Positions 8,269 to 17,376 of a stretch of 64,000 nucleotides of DNA are shown here, in pieces; position 1 is the first letter of the stretch; each line of letters starts with the position of its first letter. The stretch covers positions 1 to 64,000 of the forward strand of contig ONMA01000002.1 in assembly GCA_900318815.1 (NCBI GenBank), written 5' to 3'. A program made the translations under genes and the position numbers. The notes beneath the pieces are model-generated. The model made no database searches and was not told the DNA's origin. It saw only the letters and a program-made list of their open reading frames with translations. This DNA is from an uncultured Prevotellaceae bacterium (GTDB lineage: Bacteria; Bacteroidota; Bacteroidia; Bacteroidales; Bacteroidaceae).

Positions 8269-9351
8269 TTACTTCGGCTGTTCGGCCTCCAGCCGCTCCA
8301 CGGCTCCGCTCACACCACTAATCCACAGACGGGTGGTATAGTGCTTGTCGAAGAGTTCGCCACTGAGCAGCTCTACCTGTCCGAACTGGGGAGCGGGCAG
8401 TTCGGCCGAGACAATCGTCTCGGTGTCGCGAACCACGGTCACGCGCATCTTCCCCGGCACATTGACGTAGATTCCCGCCTGCACCTTCTTCCTCTTCGCC
8501 TTGGCAGCAGCCTCCTCGTCGATGGCAGGCAGGTTGCTGATATTCTCTATATTAATATAATAAGGTGTACCTGAGAGGTCGTCGACATCCACCAGTCCCA
8601 TCCGTTGCGACAGGCGGAAGGCCACCTCGTTGCTGACGGCCTCCGTGGGCACTAACGTGATGACGTGCTCGGTCGTGTCGCGCGTGGTAACGCCTTGGAA
8701 CAGCTGCGTCAATGCCCGGTCCTGCTTGTCCAGCTGACTGAGCATCAGTTGCATCTGTGTGCCGTCGGTAGGCATGAAGTCGGCCTGCCCCTTGATGAGC
8801 AGGTTGCGGTTCTCGCGCAGGTCATAGATCTCGCGGGCAGTCAGCTCGGCCATCTTCGCCGTGCTTCCAGCGGTCAGTATTTCCTCGCTCATAAACTGTC
8901 GCGGGTTCACGGGTGCCGGTTTCTTGGCCGCCTCGAAGGCAGGCATCGCGGCTACGGGGCGCGCTTCGGCGTTGATAGCCAGCAGCAGACCGTCGTCGCT
9001 CAGTGCCAGGTTGGCAGCCACGGTCTTCGGGCTGAACTTCACCGAGTACACCTTCGTCGTGTCGGGCACGCCCTTCGGCCCTACTGTGATACTCGTCACG
9101 CGGTAGGTGGTACTGGGTTCCAAGGCCACGTCGTTCAGGCGCAGGTAGCGCTGGGCATAGCGGGCAAAGTCGCCCGGCTCGTAGCTCGTCTTCTCTACCA
9201 GCACCCTCAGCTGCACCGCCGTCTGCGGAAGATAGTACACCACTCCCTCAGCCGTCACGCCCGGCTGGTAGGCACTCAGCTGCGTCTGTGCCGTGCAAGG
9301 GGTAAAGGCCGCCAAGGCTATGCAGCCACACAAGAAATTCTTTATCGTCAT
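8269..9351 (-). CDS. DUF4831 family secreted protein
   Basis: Starting at the ATG at 9351 (the frame extends to 9372) the protein is 360 residues with a signal peptide MTIKNFLCGCIALAAFTPCTAQ. The rest matches Bacteroidales DUF4831 proteins: VVYYLPQTAVQLRV, YAQRYLRLND, DTTKVYSVKFSPKTVAANL, FLSEE-like TAGSTAKMAELTAREIYDLRENR, and the GIYVNVPGKM segment near the end. Function is unknown; probably periplasmic or outer membrane. It starts just downstream of the nnr stop (a few bp), so the two likely form an operon. The nearer start was preferred because it gives a standard signal peptide. Confidence 0.8.
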   Translation of the reverse strand: MTIKNFLCGCIALAAFTPCTAQTQLSAYQPGVTAEGVVYYLPQTAVQLRVLVEKTSYEPGDFARYAQRYLRLNDVALEPSTTYRVTSITVGPKGVPDTTKVYSVKFSPKTVAANLALSDDGLLLAINAEARPVAAMPAFEAAKKPAPVNPRQFMSEEILTAGSTAKMAELTAREIYDLRENRNLLIKGQADFMPTDGTQMQLMLSQLDKQDRALTQLFQGVTTRDTTEHVITLVPTEAVSNEVAFRLSQRMGLVDVDDLSGTPYYINIENISNLPAIDEEAAAKAKRKKVQAGIYVNVPGKMRVTVVRDTETIVSAELPAPQFGQVELLSGELFDKHYTTRLWISGVSGAVERLEAEQPK

Positions 9352-9361
9352 GCTCAGATAC

Positions 9362-10879
9362 TCAATTATCAATGGTCAATTTCCTAAACGCCTTCGGCAG
9401 ACAGGCAATGATGTCGCTGGCCACCATGCACTCCTGACCCATCTCCTCAGCGGCCAGGTCGCCAGCCAGCCCGTGCAGGTAGACACCCATCAGCGTAGCC
9501 TCCTGACGCGAATATCCGCGTGCCAGCAGTCCGGTGATGATGCCCGTCAGCACGTCGCCGCTACCCGCAGTGGCCATGCCGGGATTGCCCGTCGTGTTGA
9601 AGACCACATGGCCGTCGGGCATGCAGATGGCCGTATAGTGGCCTTTCAGCACCACGTAGCCCTGCAGTCGCTGGGCCAGTTCGCAGGCCTTCGTCAGCCG
9701 TTCGTAGCTGTCGTTGCACTCGCCCTCCATGCGTTCCAGCTCCTTGGGGTGAGGAGTCAGGATGATGCCCTTCGGCAACTGCTGCATCCAGGCCTGCCTG
9801 CTGCCGAAGATGTTCAGCGCGTCGGCATCGGCCACGATGGGGCACTGCGCCCGTCGCAGCTGTGCAATGAGGGCTATCCCCGTCTGGTCAGCCTGGCCTA
9901 TTCCCGGGCCTATGCCCAGTGCCTGGAAGCCCTCCACGGGTATCGGCTCCGTGAACGTCGTCTCCTCCTTGTCCAGGTCGAGCACGGCCTCGGGCACGGC
10001 CACCTGTAGCACGGCAACGTTGCGCTTGGGAGTATGGATGGTCAGCTTGCCTACGCCCGAACGCAGACAGGCACGGGCGGCCAGGACGGCAGCTCCGGCC
10101 ATGCCAAACGAGCCGGCCACCAGCAGGGCATGCCCCATCATTCCCTTATGGGCAAAGGGCGGGCGCGTCTTCAGCATCTTGGCTATCTCGCTGCCCTCCA
10201 AGAGGGTAAACTGGGCGTCGGTCTCTTCCATGCCCTGTCGGCTCAGCCCGATGTCCAAGATCTTCAGCTCGCCTATGAACGGCTGGTTCTCGGCAAAGAG
10301 AAACGCGAGCTTCAGCTGCTGCAGGGTGAGCGTCAGGGTGGCATTGATGATGTTGGCACTCACGTTGTAGGTGTTGTCCTCGGTCATCAGCCCCGAGGGC
10401 ACGTCGATGCTCACCACCTTGGCAGGCGAGGCATTGATGTATTTCACTAACGCGGCGAAGCCGCCCGCGAGGGGCTTGTTCAGGCCCGAGCCGAACAGGC
10501 CGTCGACGACCACCGTCTCCTCGGTCAACCGGGGCGGGTCGAACTCCTGAATCACCTCGACCAGATTGTTGGCATACTTGTCCATCAGTCGCTGCTTGTT
10601 CTCGCCGCAGTCGGCCGACAGCTTCCCGCCGATGTTAAACAGGTAGGCCTTCACCTTGTAGCTCTTGTCTATCAGCATGCGAGCCACGGCCAGTGCATCG
10701 CCGCCGTTGTTGCCCGGGCCGGCAAACACTACCACGGGAACCGTGTTGTTCCAGCGCTCGCAGATGGCCTGCGTCAGTGCCGTGGCAGCTCGTTCCATCA
10801 GGTCAATCGACTTGATAGGTTCATGCTCAATGGTGTACTTGTCCAGCTCATGAATTTGGGCCGATGTAAAGATTTTCAT
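9362..10879 (-). CDS. nnr: Bifunctional NAD(P)H-hydrate epimerase / ADP-dependent dehydratase
   Basis: This enzyme repairs hydrated NADH and NADPH: the N-terminal half (about 1-215) epimerises NAD(P)HX and the C-terminal half (about 225-505) dehydrates the S form using ADP. Visible motifs: VVFAGPGNNGGDALAVAR and SIDVPSGL in the epimerase half; AHKGMMGHALLVAGS, ALGIGPGIG, ILTPHPKELERM, VVLKGHYTAICMPDGHV and the nucleotide-binding NTTGNPGMATAGSGDVLTGII in the dehydratase half. The 505-residue length is normal for the fusion. A TATTTTTG -7 box lies about 35 nt upstream on the minus strand. Confidence 0.95.
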   Translation of the reverse strand: MKIFTSAQIHELDKYTIEHEPIKSIDLMERAATALTQAICERWNNTVPVVVFAGPGNNGGDALAVARMLIDKSYKVKAYLFNIGGKLSADCGENKQRLMDKYANNLVEVIQEFDPPRLTEETVVVDGLFGSGLNKPLAGGFAALVKYINASPAKVVSIDVPSGLMTEDNTYNVSANIINATLTLTLQQLKLAFLFAENQPFIGELKILDIGLSRQGMEETDAQFTLLEGSEIAKMLKTRPPFAHKGMMGHALLVAGSFGMAGAAVLAARACLRSGVGKLTIHTPKRNVAVLQVAVPEAVLDLDKEETTFTEPIPVEGFQALGIGPGIGQADQTGIALIAQLRRAQCPIVADADALNIFGSRQAWMQQLPKGIILTPHPKELERMEGECNDSYERLTKACELAQRLQGYVVLKGHYTAICMPDGHVVFNTTGNPGMATAGSGDVLTGIITGLLARGYSRQEATLMGVYLHGLAGDLAAEEMGQECMVASDIIACLPKAFRKLTIDN

Positions 10880-10912
10880 ACTTTTGTTGCGGAATGGTTC
10901 TTAATTACTTTG

Positions 10913-10920
10913 CAAAAATA
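10913..10920 (-). promoter_or_regulatory. -7 box of nnr promoter
   Basis: On the minus strand this reads TATTTTTG, the Bacteroidetes -7 consensus, 34 nt upstream of the nnr start. Confidence 0.5.
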
Positions 10921-10963
10921 GCAAAAAAAGCGCAATATGGCAAGAACTGACCCAAAATTTTTC

Positions 10964-11109
10964 GCGTTACCGCAGTATTATAAGTGTAATTATAATGAAG
11001 AAATTGATTATAATCTGCCGCACAATGTTAAAAACACAAACATTCGGCAGAATAAGACATATTATATTTTGCCGCAACAATACTTTTTTGAACCTTTGCG
11101 GCAGAATTA
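10964..11109. repeat. Cluster of GCCGCA half-sites next to the recombinase gene
   Basis: Five related sites with core TGCCGCA or its inverse occur at about 10966-10975, 11014-11022, 11043-11053 (inverted), 11067-11077 and 11095-11109 (inverted), surrounded by AT-rich sequence. A shared form is roughly TAATTCTGCCGCA. Two of the inverted pairs could form dyads. They lie just past the 3' end of the tyrosine recombinase gene, in an otherwise gene-free 256 bp, and may be binding sites for it or for another regulator. Confidence 0.5.
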
Positions 11110-11135
11110 AGCATAAAATCACCCCCGATGAGATT

Positions 11136-12182
11136 TCATACAGGGTGTTTCAGGTGCTCAATGACGCTTATGTTCGCTTGGTCAATGACGTTTCGGTCCA
11201 GCGTTTGTAGGTAAATCTGCGTCGTTTTCTCCGTGGTGTGGCCCAGTGCCTGACTGATGACGCTCATGGACACACCGATGCCTCGTGCAATGCTGGCCCA
11301 CGAATGCCGTGCCACATACAGCGTCAGTCCGTACTCCATGCCTATCCTCTTCGATATGCGCTTCAAGCCCTTGTTCACCAGCAACTGCATGCTCCTGCAT
11401 TGCCCACGCTCGTTCTTCTGCCCATGCTTGATCACAGGCAGGAGGTAAACACTGTCTTCATTGGCGTATGCCGACAGCCTGTCCACCACCTCCTGCATGT
11501 CCTTCTCCCATCTTACGGTCAGCCGCTGCCCCGTCTTTTTCCGCTGATAAGTCAGGTAGCCGCCCGCAAGGTCGGTCTTCTTCAGGTGAGCCATGTCGAC
11601 AAAAGGCATACCCCGCGTGTAGAAGCTGAAGAGGAAGAGTCCCTGCGCCAGCGTCTCCGTCCTGCCCTTTGGCTGGTAGTCCCTTATCTTCCTGATCATG
11701 TCTATGCCCACCGCCCGTTTCCGGGTGCTGCATCTCCCTGTGTACACGTCCTTGAAGGGCTTCACGTCGTCCACCAGTCCCTCCTCCACGGCACGGTTAT
11801 ACACGGCCCTCAACTTGCGCAGGTAGAACGAGCTGGTGTTCAGGGCTATACCCTTGCTCCTCATATCAGCCTCGTAGGCACGCATCATGTCCCTGTCCAT
11901 CTCCGACAGCAGGATTTCCCTGCCGTCCAAGAACCTGCTGAAGCTGCGCAGTGTACTCTGATAAGTCTCGGCAGTGCGCTCCTTGCCCATCGCCAGGTTT
12001 CTGTCTATCATCTTCTGCATACACGTACTGAGCTTGACCGCCTCCTTAGCCTGTACGGTTGGGCCGTCAGCCATAGCTACGGTCAAATCCGACAGCCGCA
12101 CCCTTATCACGCAGTCTTTTTCCAACTTGCTCAAATCATCCACATCAATTTCAATAGTGATTTTCGACATATCATTACTCAA
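11136..12182 (-). CDS. Tyrosine-type site-specific recombinase
   Basis: The 348-residue protein has an N-terminal extension (1-50), a SAM-like core-binding domain (about 52-150, TYQSTLRSFSRFLDG) and a catalytic domain (about 160-345). Catalytic residues visible: Arg190 (FYTRGM), a Lys near 216 (RKKTGQR), Arg292-His293 (YVARHSWAS), His315 (LGHT) and the nucleophile Tyr324 (QIYLQT). The usual first His of the HxxR box is Tyr289, a change common in Bacteroidales integrases. The gene is complete and looks active. It stands alone beside the mirror surface-protein locus without other phage or conjugation genes, which fits a DNA invertase better than an element integrase, though that is inference. 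Confidence 0.9.
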   Translation of the reverse strand: MSNDMSKITIEIDVDDLSKLEKDCVIRVRLSDLTVAMADGPTVQAKEAVKLSTCMQKMIDRNLAMGKERTAETYQSTLRSFSRFLDGREILLSEMDRDMMRAYEADMRSKGIALNTSSFYLRKLRAVYNRAVEEGLVDDVKPFKDVYTGRCSTRKRAVGIDMIRKIRDYQPKGRTETLAQGLFLFSFYTRGMPFVDMAHLKKTDLAGGYLTYQRKKTGQRLTVRWEKDMQEVVDRLSAYANEDSVYLLPVIKHGQKNERGQCRSMQLLVNKGLKRISKRIGMEYGLTLYVARHSWASIARGIGVSMSVISQALGHTTEKTTQIYLQTLDRNVIDQANISVIEHLKHPV

Positions 12183-12317
12183 ATTAGATACTAGTATTCA
12201 CTACTAACACGTAAGAAAAAGACAATTTATTGTGTTTTTCGACAGATTATAGAAACAAATTGGCAATAATTAAGAAAAATTCCCACCCGCATACAGACAA
12301 TTACGGGAAACGAAAGT

Positions 12318-12397
12318 TATCCTCAGTTGTCTGAGTTGTCTTTATAAAAACAATGCAGGTGGTTGTATTTTAAAGACAACAAAGACAACCAAGGATA
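12318..12397. terminator. Long hairpin with GTTGTC repeats
   Basis: Arms 12318-12344 and 12371-12397 pair (GTTGTC...GTTGTCTTTA against TAAAGACAAC...GACAAC). It lies after the OmpA gene stop on the minus strand and upstream of the recombinase gene, so it probably ends the left surface-protein operon. A hairpin of the same type follows the gene ending at 36924. Confidence 0.65.
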
Positions 12398-12424
12398 AAT
12401 GTCTTCCTAAGTTGAAAAATACAG

Positions 12425-13555
12425 TTACTCGGCGATGCAGATGCAGACGCGGTTCATGTCGTTCTCCTTGAACGGCTGCACGCGCGAACCCTTCGAGTCA
12501 TACTCGATACGGTCATCACTGATGCCATACTGCTCGCGCAGCACCTTCACCACGGCATCGGCACGCTGGGCGGCCAGCTTGTCGTTGATGCGGTTGTTGC
12601 CCGTACCCGCATCGGCATAGCCAATGACGCTCACCTTCGATTTCGGGTACTTCTTCATGTAGTCGGCCACCTCCTTGATCTTGTTCATCTCTGAGGAACG
12701 AATGACGGTCTGGTTCAGCTCGAAGGCAACGTCGCGGCGCAGCGGCTCCACCTTCGATGCCACAGGCTGCTCCACCACTTTCTGCTTCTCCACCACCACA
12801 GGCTTCTTCTCTTCCACTACGGGAGCCACCTCTATCACAGGGTCTGGATCAGCAACAGGAGCATCCACAATCTTCTCTATCTTGTTGTAGCTCTTGCCTA
12901 AGTTGATGCGCAGCCCCACCAAGCCGTTGAAGTACCAGTCGGGATTGCCTGCCTTCTTCGAGTTGTACTTATCGGTCATGATGTTAGCGTTACCCTCAAC
13001 AAGCAGGCTCACTGCATCATTCAGGCGGTAGCCAATTTCTATGCCTCCACGTCCGAAAGGACGCACTTTAGACCCATACCAAAGATACTCCAACAAATAA
13101 TCTGAGCGATTTCTCAAGCGTTTGGCAATATCAATCACCTCATCATTGCCCCAGGCGATGTTAGCACCACCACCTATAAAGGCAGTCACATTGAAGTTGC
13201 GCTGTGGATTCAAGCCCCAGAACAAATTCGTCAAGTTCAGCATGAAATCCACACCAGGTGCCACATAGTTGTACTTATAATTAGATGCAGTCAATGTGCT
13301 CCAACCGCCCTTCGACTGCCAGGCATTGGCCTGCACACGTGCCGCAAACAGCGGACTAAACTGATAGCCAAGTCCAAGTTGCACATTGGGCGACAACAAT
13401 CTACTGAACTTAGGCTCTCCCAATGTGTATTGAGTACCGACACCAATAGTTACAAAAGAATGTCTCTTAAAATAATAATTGTCAGAAGAAACATCCTGTG
13501 CTTGTGTTACTGTAGCACTAAGCAGTAAAGCTGTAATAATTAAAAAGTGTTTCAT
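12425..13555 (-). CDS. OmpA-family outer-membrane protein (left copy)
   Basis: The 376-residue protein has a signal peptide (to about residue 19), an outer-membrane beta-barrel of about 200 residues (LGLGYQFSPLFAARVQANAWQS, GGGANIAWGNDE, VSLLVEGNANIMTD), a Pro/Val/Glu-rich linker (VIEVAPVVEEKKPVVVEK) and a C-terminal OmpA-like peptidoglycan-binding domain with GYADAGTG and NDKLAAQRADAVV. It is a close paralogue of the protein at 27895-29037; the last 100 codons are nearly identical at DNA level, more alike than the barrels. It is the last gene of the left arm, 15 bp after the small lipoprotein gene. It probably anchors the surface complex to peptidoglycan. Confidence 0.92.
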   Translation of the reverse strand: MKHFLIITALLLSATVTQAQDVSSDNYYFKRHSFVTIGVGTQYTLGEPKFSRLLSPNVQLGLGYQFSPLFAARVQANAWQSKGGWSTLTASNYKYNYVAPGVDFMLNLTNLFWGLNPQRNFNVTAFIGGGANIAWGNDEVIDIAKRLRNRSDYLLEYLWYGSKVRPFGRGGIEIGYRLNDAVSLLVEGNANIMTDKYNSKKAGNPDWYFNGLVGLRINLGKSYNKIEKIVDAPVADPDPVIEVAPVVEEKKPVVVEKQKVVEQPVASKVEPLRRDVAFELNQTVIRSSEMNKIKEVADYMKKYPKSKVSVIGYADAGTGNNRINDKLAAQRADAVVKVLREQYGISDDRIEYDSKGSRVQPFKENDMNRVCICIAE

Positions 13556-13569
13556 ACGTTATTATTTTT

Positions 13570-13905
13570 TTATTCTTCCCATTCAATATGTATTGCCTGA
13601 CGCTTGGTCTTAATATTTTCAAAATGCCGATAAAGGGCATTATTGCAGAGGTAGAAATAAGCATCGTCACCATTGAAAGCTATCGTGGCATACTTCAGTC
13701 CATCCTTCTCACCTTCAGACCAAGTTGTCTCGAAAGGATCCATTCCAGCAAACTGTACAGTAGCAGAATGGTCAGCGCGCAGTTCAAACTTGTTTTCATA
13801 CTCATCAATAAACTTTCCCGTAAAAGTATCATGCCTGCTCTCACAACCTGTAAAAGCAAGGAAAAAGCAGAAAACAAATAAAATGTAATACTTACTTATC
13901 TTCAT
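13570..13905 (-). CDS. Small lipoprotein (left arm)
   Basis: The 111-residue protein has a lipoprotein signal with lipobox FTGC (Cys20). The mature part (DTFTGKFIDEYENKFELRADHSATVQF) looks like a small beta-rich domain of unknown family. It sits between the collagen-like lipoprotein and the OmpA gene, in the same relative place as the 164-residue lipoprotein of the right arm, although the two share little obvious sequence. The gene is AT-richer than its neighbours. Its start lies 29 bp after an intergenic hairpin. Confidence 0.8.
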   Translation of the reverse strand: MKISKYYILFVFCFFLAFTGCESRHDTFTGKFIDEYENKFELRADHSATVQFAGMDPFETTWSEGEKDGLKYATIAFNGDDAYFYLCNNALYRHFENIKTKRQAIHIEWEE

Positions 13906-13934
13906 TATAACAATGCACTACTAATTGAGTAAGA

Positions 13935-13969
13935 AGGAGGGCACATCCTTCTAAGAGACGTGCCCTCCT
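13935..13969. terminator. Intercistronic hairpin, left arm
   Basis: A 10-bp perfect stem (AGGAGGGCAC at 13935-13944, GTGCCCTCCT at 13960-13969) lies between the collagen-like lipoprotein stop and the small lipoprotein start, with no long T run. It may attenuate read-through or protect the 3' end of the upstream message. The right arm has a hairpin at the same position (24512-24558). Confidence 0.7.
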
Positions 13970-13992
13970 GAAATTGAACTATCGGAGTTTAC

Positions 13993-16900
13993 TTAGATAG
14001 TCTTCTTTACATCAACATAGATCCAATCGGTCTTGAAGTTACCCCATCCGTAGATGACACGGACCTTAATACGCATCTGAGTATCGCTATTCAAAGTCGT
14101 ACCGTTGTTCTTGTAGGTAACATATCCGTAAGGAGCCTCAGTCGCAGTGTCGTATCCGTAGTAATTCGTCTGATCAAGATCGACAACGATGGTTGCAGGA
14201 AGTGCCTGCCACTGACCGTTCAGTTTAATCTCGGCGTCACTCTTATCGAACTGGACATTGAAGGGTCCATAGAATCCCCAATAGTTGCCATACGTCGAGA
14301 AGTAGCGATTACGCCAATCCAGAGGTGCAATGAGGTTCTTGATGTTAATGTATGAACCATGCTCGCCAAAGTCAACACCATCAATGAAGTTATCAGCAGC
14401 CTGCTCGGCAACCTTGATAGGCTTCACATACTTCACAGTAAAGTATTCATTACCCTTGAAGGTAATCGACACTTCCTTACTGGTAGACGAACATACATAA
14501 CCAATAGCCATAATGTTCATCGTGAATGCCTCGGTGTTAAGCAACTCCTTAGCGATATCACTGTTCTTGTTGAGCAGCACCACATTCTGCACAGTATTCT
14601 GTCCCTTAGTAGTATAAGGAGCGTTTATAATCCGTGCAATAACTTGCGTACCAACTCTCAGTTGTAAGCCATCAGGAGTAACACTAAATGTCCTTGTAAC
14701 GTTACCGAACTTGTGACTACCAGCATTCGACGAGTGGAACTTGTAGATAATCTTAGTTACCTTACTATCAACATTGATGATACCTGCATTAGGATCGCCT
14801 GCGGGATAAGTGATGAACGGAGAGTTCAAGTCATTCTCGAACAAGCAATTGTCAGGATCAGCATCGGTGGTTGATGTAGGAACGTTCACATTGAAGTTGG
14901 CAATAGACTTATCGCTGTTCCAGTACTCACTAATGTACTTAGCTTCAACAACATTGTACACCTTTGGAATAGTATTCACATGACCCTTCAGACGAACAGT
15001 CAAATCACCACCACCAGCAATGTTCTTGTAAAGAACGTCATGGTAAATATCCTGACCTGACTTCTGCCACAAACGATCCTCAGAAACAGTCCATTTAATC
15101 AAGTGAGTAGTACCAGTCTCATCTGCGTCAGCTAAGTTCGTTACTGTTCCAATACGATTCTGTACTTTAATATCCTGTGCTATACTTGCAGTATTTTCGG
15201 CCAAAGTTGTACCATCGACTGCGTAGTCCGTATAGAACTTTTCACGGCTTATACCAAATTCCTGAAGCTTGTTATAAAGCTGAACATTAATATCCTCAAC
15301 GGTAGTAATTTCCTCCCAGTTAGCACAATTGAAGTTAATATTACCCATATTCAATTCAAACACTTCAGGGAGTTTAATTGGCTCTTGGCCAACAATCTTG
15401 ACTTTCAGGTATGCAACCTCAACAACCTTACTTCCAGAAAGCAGGCTCACGCGAATGATAGGAGTACGTCCAATAGCAGCAATACCAGTATCATCATACA
15501 CTCTAGCCTTAATAACACTTCCGTTAAGGGAAATAAATTTTTCCTGAGGAGTGTGGTTGCCACCAAGTTCGTAATTCTGGACAACTTCATACTTCAACGT
15601 CAAGTTAAGAGCATCAATGTCAGCTACACTATTGGTACACTCAGGTGTAAGAGCATCAAATACATGCACAGCAACAATATTCTTCAGGTCTTTCTCCTTG
15701 TCGTATTGTAACTCAATATCAATATCATCAAAACTTCCGTCATTATCACTGTCTTCACCATCCCAAACATAAGCGTCCTTGGTTTCGGCAGTCATATAAT
15801 CCTTGTCGTACTTAGCATCGCTATTAATAATCATACGGCGCAGATGAGCCTTGTGCTTCTTGCTATTGACTGTGACCTCCTTTTCGTTATTCACGAAACG
15901 AAGAGCATTCATATCATAATTGTAGATAGTAGCATAGTCGGAAGTAATAACCTCGTCATTGTTTTTCTTTGCCTGAAGAGCCACAACCGAAATGTTGTCA
16001 TCAGTAGCAGCCGTACCAGTCACAGAGACCTTCACCTTCAGAATACCATTGACAAAGTTGACGTACTCGGCCTTTACACTGAAGTTCTCAGAAGCCAAAG
16101 CACGGGTACTCTTGTACTCAGCATCCTTCTCAATGATATAAACAAGATTCTTCAGGTCGTTGACATCAGCGTTAGCAGGATTAACATGATAATAAGCGTA
16201 GGTAGCAGGATTAATCACACTTTCTGTGCTTTGCTCATTCCAGGTCTCACCTATGTTATCCTTAACTGTTGACTTAACATCCTTATACTTGAACGAGGCT
16301 ACACGGATTCCAGGAACGCCATCAATATAGACACGTCCCATGGCATCCTTCTGGAACACCAAGCTACGGACGCTATTGTTCAGAGCGATGGTCAGACCAT
16401 TCTCATAACCCTCGACACCATAAAGCTTCAGATTGTCATTGTCCATAACAGCAGTGATAGAACCGCCGCCAGTCAGGAATCGAATCTGAGTGGCCTCCTT
16501 AAAGGTGCCATCTGCATTGTAGATGTCAAAGCAGCCAGTCTCGGGGTTAGGAACATAGTAGACACCATCTTTGCCGTCCTTGCCGTCGACACCATCCTTG
16601 CCGTCAACGCCGTCCTTGCCGTCCTTGCCGTCAACGCCGTCCTTGCCGTCAACGCCATCCTTGCCGTCAACGCCGTCCTTGCCGTCAACTGCAGTATCTT
16701 TGCCGTCCTTGCCGTCCTTGCCGTCGATACCGTCCTTGCCGTCACGACCGTCACGACCATCCTTGCCGTCTACGCCGTCCTTACCATTGATACCGTCCTT
16801 GCCGTCTTTGCCGTCAATTCCGTCCTTACCGTCTTTGCCGTCAATTCCGTCCTTACCGTCAATTCCGTCCTTACCGTCCTTGCCGTCAATTCCGTCCTTA

Positions 16901-17376
16901 CCGTCAATTCCGTCCTTGCCGTCAATTCCGTCCTTACCGTCCTTGCCGTCAATTCCGTCCTTACCGTCCTTGCCGTCAATTCCGTCCTTACCGTCCTTGC
17001 CGTCAACGCCGTCCTTACCGTTGGCACCGTCTTTGCCATCAACGCCAATAGCCTTGTAGCCAGTCTTTACGCCATCTTTCTCCCAGTAGCCATCAGCACT
17101 GATAGTCCAAGTTGTACCCGGAGTACCATTGTCGATGGAATACGATTTTCCATTACTCAAGGTAATAGACACACCTGTGCTTGTGCGCTCAAGATTCGTA
17201 ATGACAGATCCCTTGGCAATGAGCGTATTAATCTGCTCAACGTCCTTGTTGACTTTGTCAATCTGACCCTGCAAGTCTTTGATGTCATCATCGTAGTCCT
17301 TACAAGACACAAACACACTTGTCGAAGCCATCAGAAGGGCTCCGAAAAGCAATGCACTTTTGATTTTTTTGTTCAT
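13993..17376 (-). CDS. Collagen-like surface lipoprotein
   Basis: The 1127-residue protein has a lipoprotein signal (lipobox FVSC, Cys25) followed by acidic KDYDDDIKDLQ and a short coiled coil resembling the DUF4988 type (about 30-60). A small beta domain (about 60-108) leads into about 54 Gly-X-Y triplets (residues 111-272), almost all GKD, GID or GVD with one interruption (DTAVDG). After that come beta-rich repeats to the C-terminus (VRVIYGWGNFKTDWIYVDV). Family knowledge: Gly-X-Y runs form triple helices; Lys-Asp rich ones can be stable without hydroxyproline. The lipoprotein's 5' end and leader are almost identical to those of the right-arm protein at 20394, and the C-terminal end is similar, but the stalks differ completely. 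Confidence 0.88.
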   Translation of the reverse strand: MNKKIKSALLFGALLMASTSVFVSCKDYDDDIKDLQGQIDKVNKDVEQINTLIAKGSVITNLERTSTGVSITLSNGKSYSIDNGTPGTTWTISADGYWEKDGVKTGYKAIGVDGKDGANGKDGVDGKDGKDGIDGKDGKDGIDGKDGKDGIDGKDGIDGKDGIDGKDGKDGIDGKDGIDGKDGKDGIDGKDGKDGINGKDGVDGKDGRDGRDGKDGIDGKDGKDGKDTAVDGKDGVDGKDGVDGKDGVDGKDGKDGVDGKDGVDGKDGKDGVYYVPNPETGCFDIYNADGTFKEATQIRFLTGGGSITAVMDNDNLKLYGVEGYENGLTIALNNSVRSLVFQKDAMGRVYIDGVPGIRVASFKYKDVKSTVKDNIGETWNEQSTESVINPATYAYYHVNPANADVNDLKNLVYIIEKDAEYKSTRALASENFSVKAEYVNFVNGILKVKVSVTGTAATDDNISVVALQAKKNNDEVITSDYATIYNYDMNALRFVNNEKEVTVNSKKHKAHLRRMIINSDAKYDKDYMTAETKDAYVWDGEDSDNDGSFDDIDIELQYDKEKDLKNIVAVHVFDALTPECTNSVADIDALNLTLKYEVVQNYELGGNHTPQEKFISLNGSVIKARVYDDTGIAAIGRTPIIRVSLLSGSKVVEVAYLKVKIVGQEPIKLPEVFELNMGNINFNCANWEEITTVEDINVQLYNKLQEFGISREKFYTDYAVDGTTLAENTASIAQDIKVQNRIGTVTNLADADETGTTHLIKWTVSEDRLWQKSGQDIYHDVLYKNIAGGGDLTVRLKGHVNTIPKVYNVVEAKYISEYWNSDKSIANFNVNVPTSTTDADPDNCLFENDLNSPFITYPAGDPNAGIINVDSKVTKIIYKFHSSNAGSHKFGNVTRTFSVTPDGLQLRVGTQVIARIINAPYTTKGQNTVQNVVLLNKNSDIAKELLNTEAFTMNIMAIGYVCSSTSKEVSITFKGNEYFTVKYVKPIKVAEQAADNFIDGVDFGEHGSYINIKNLIAPLDWRNRYFSTYGNYWGFYGPFNVQFDKSDAEIKLNGQWQALPATIVVDLDQTNYYGYDTATEAPYGYVTYKNNGTTLNSDTQMRIKVRVIYGWGNFKTDWIYVDVKKTI
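16566..17046. repeat. Tandem repeat coding for collagen-like triplets
   Basis: On the minus strand this is a long run of 9-bp units (GGCAAGGAC, GGAATTGAC, GGCGTTGAC and variants) that encode the Gly-Lys-Asp / Gly-Ile-Asp / Gly-Val-Asp triplets. Higher-order 18- and 27-bp units are visible, with identical blocks around 16800-17000, so copy number is likely to change by slippage in frame. Confidence 0.9.

Noticed and set aside
11136..12182. Integrase of an integrated phage or conjugative element
   Set aside because: No phage, mobilisation or cargo genes and no tRNA att site beside it; a local recombinase role is more likely, though not proven.
16566..17046. Possible CRISPR or satellite DNA
   Set aside because: 9-bp units in frame within a lipoprotein gene, encoding Gly-X-Y triplets.
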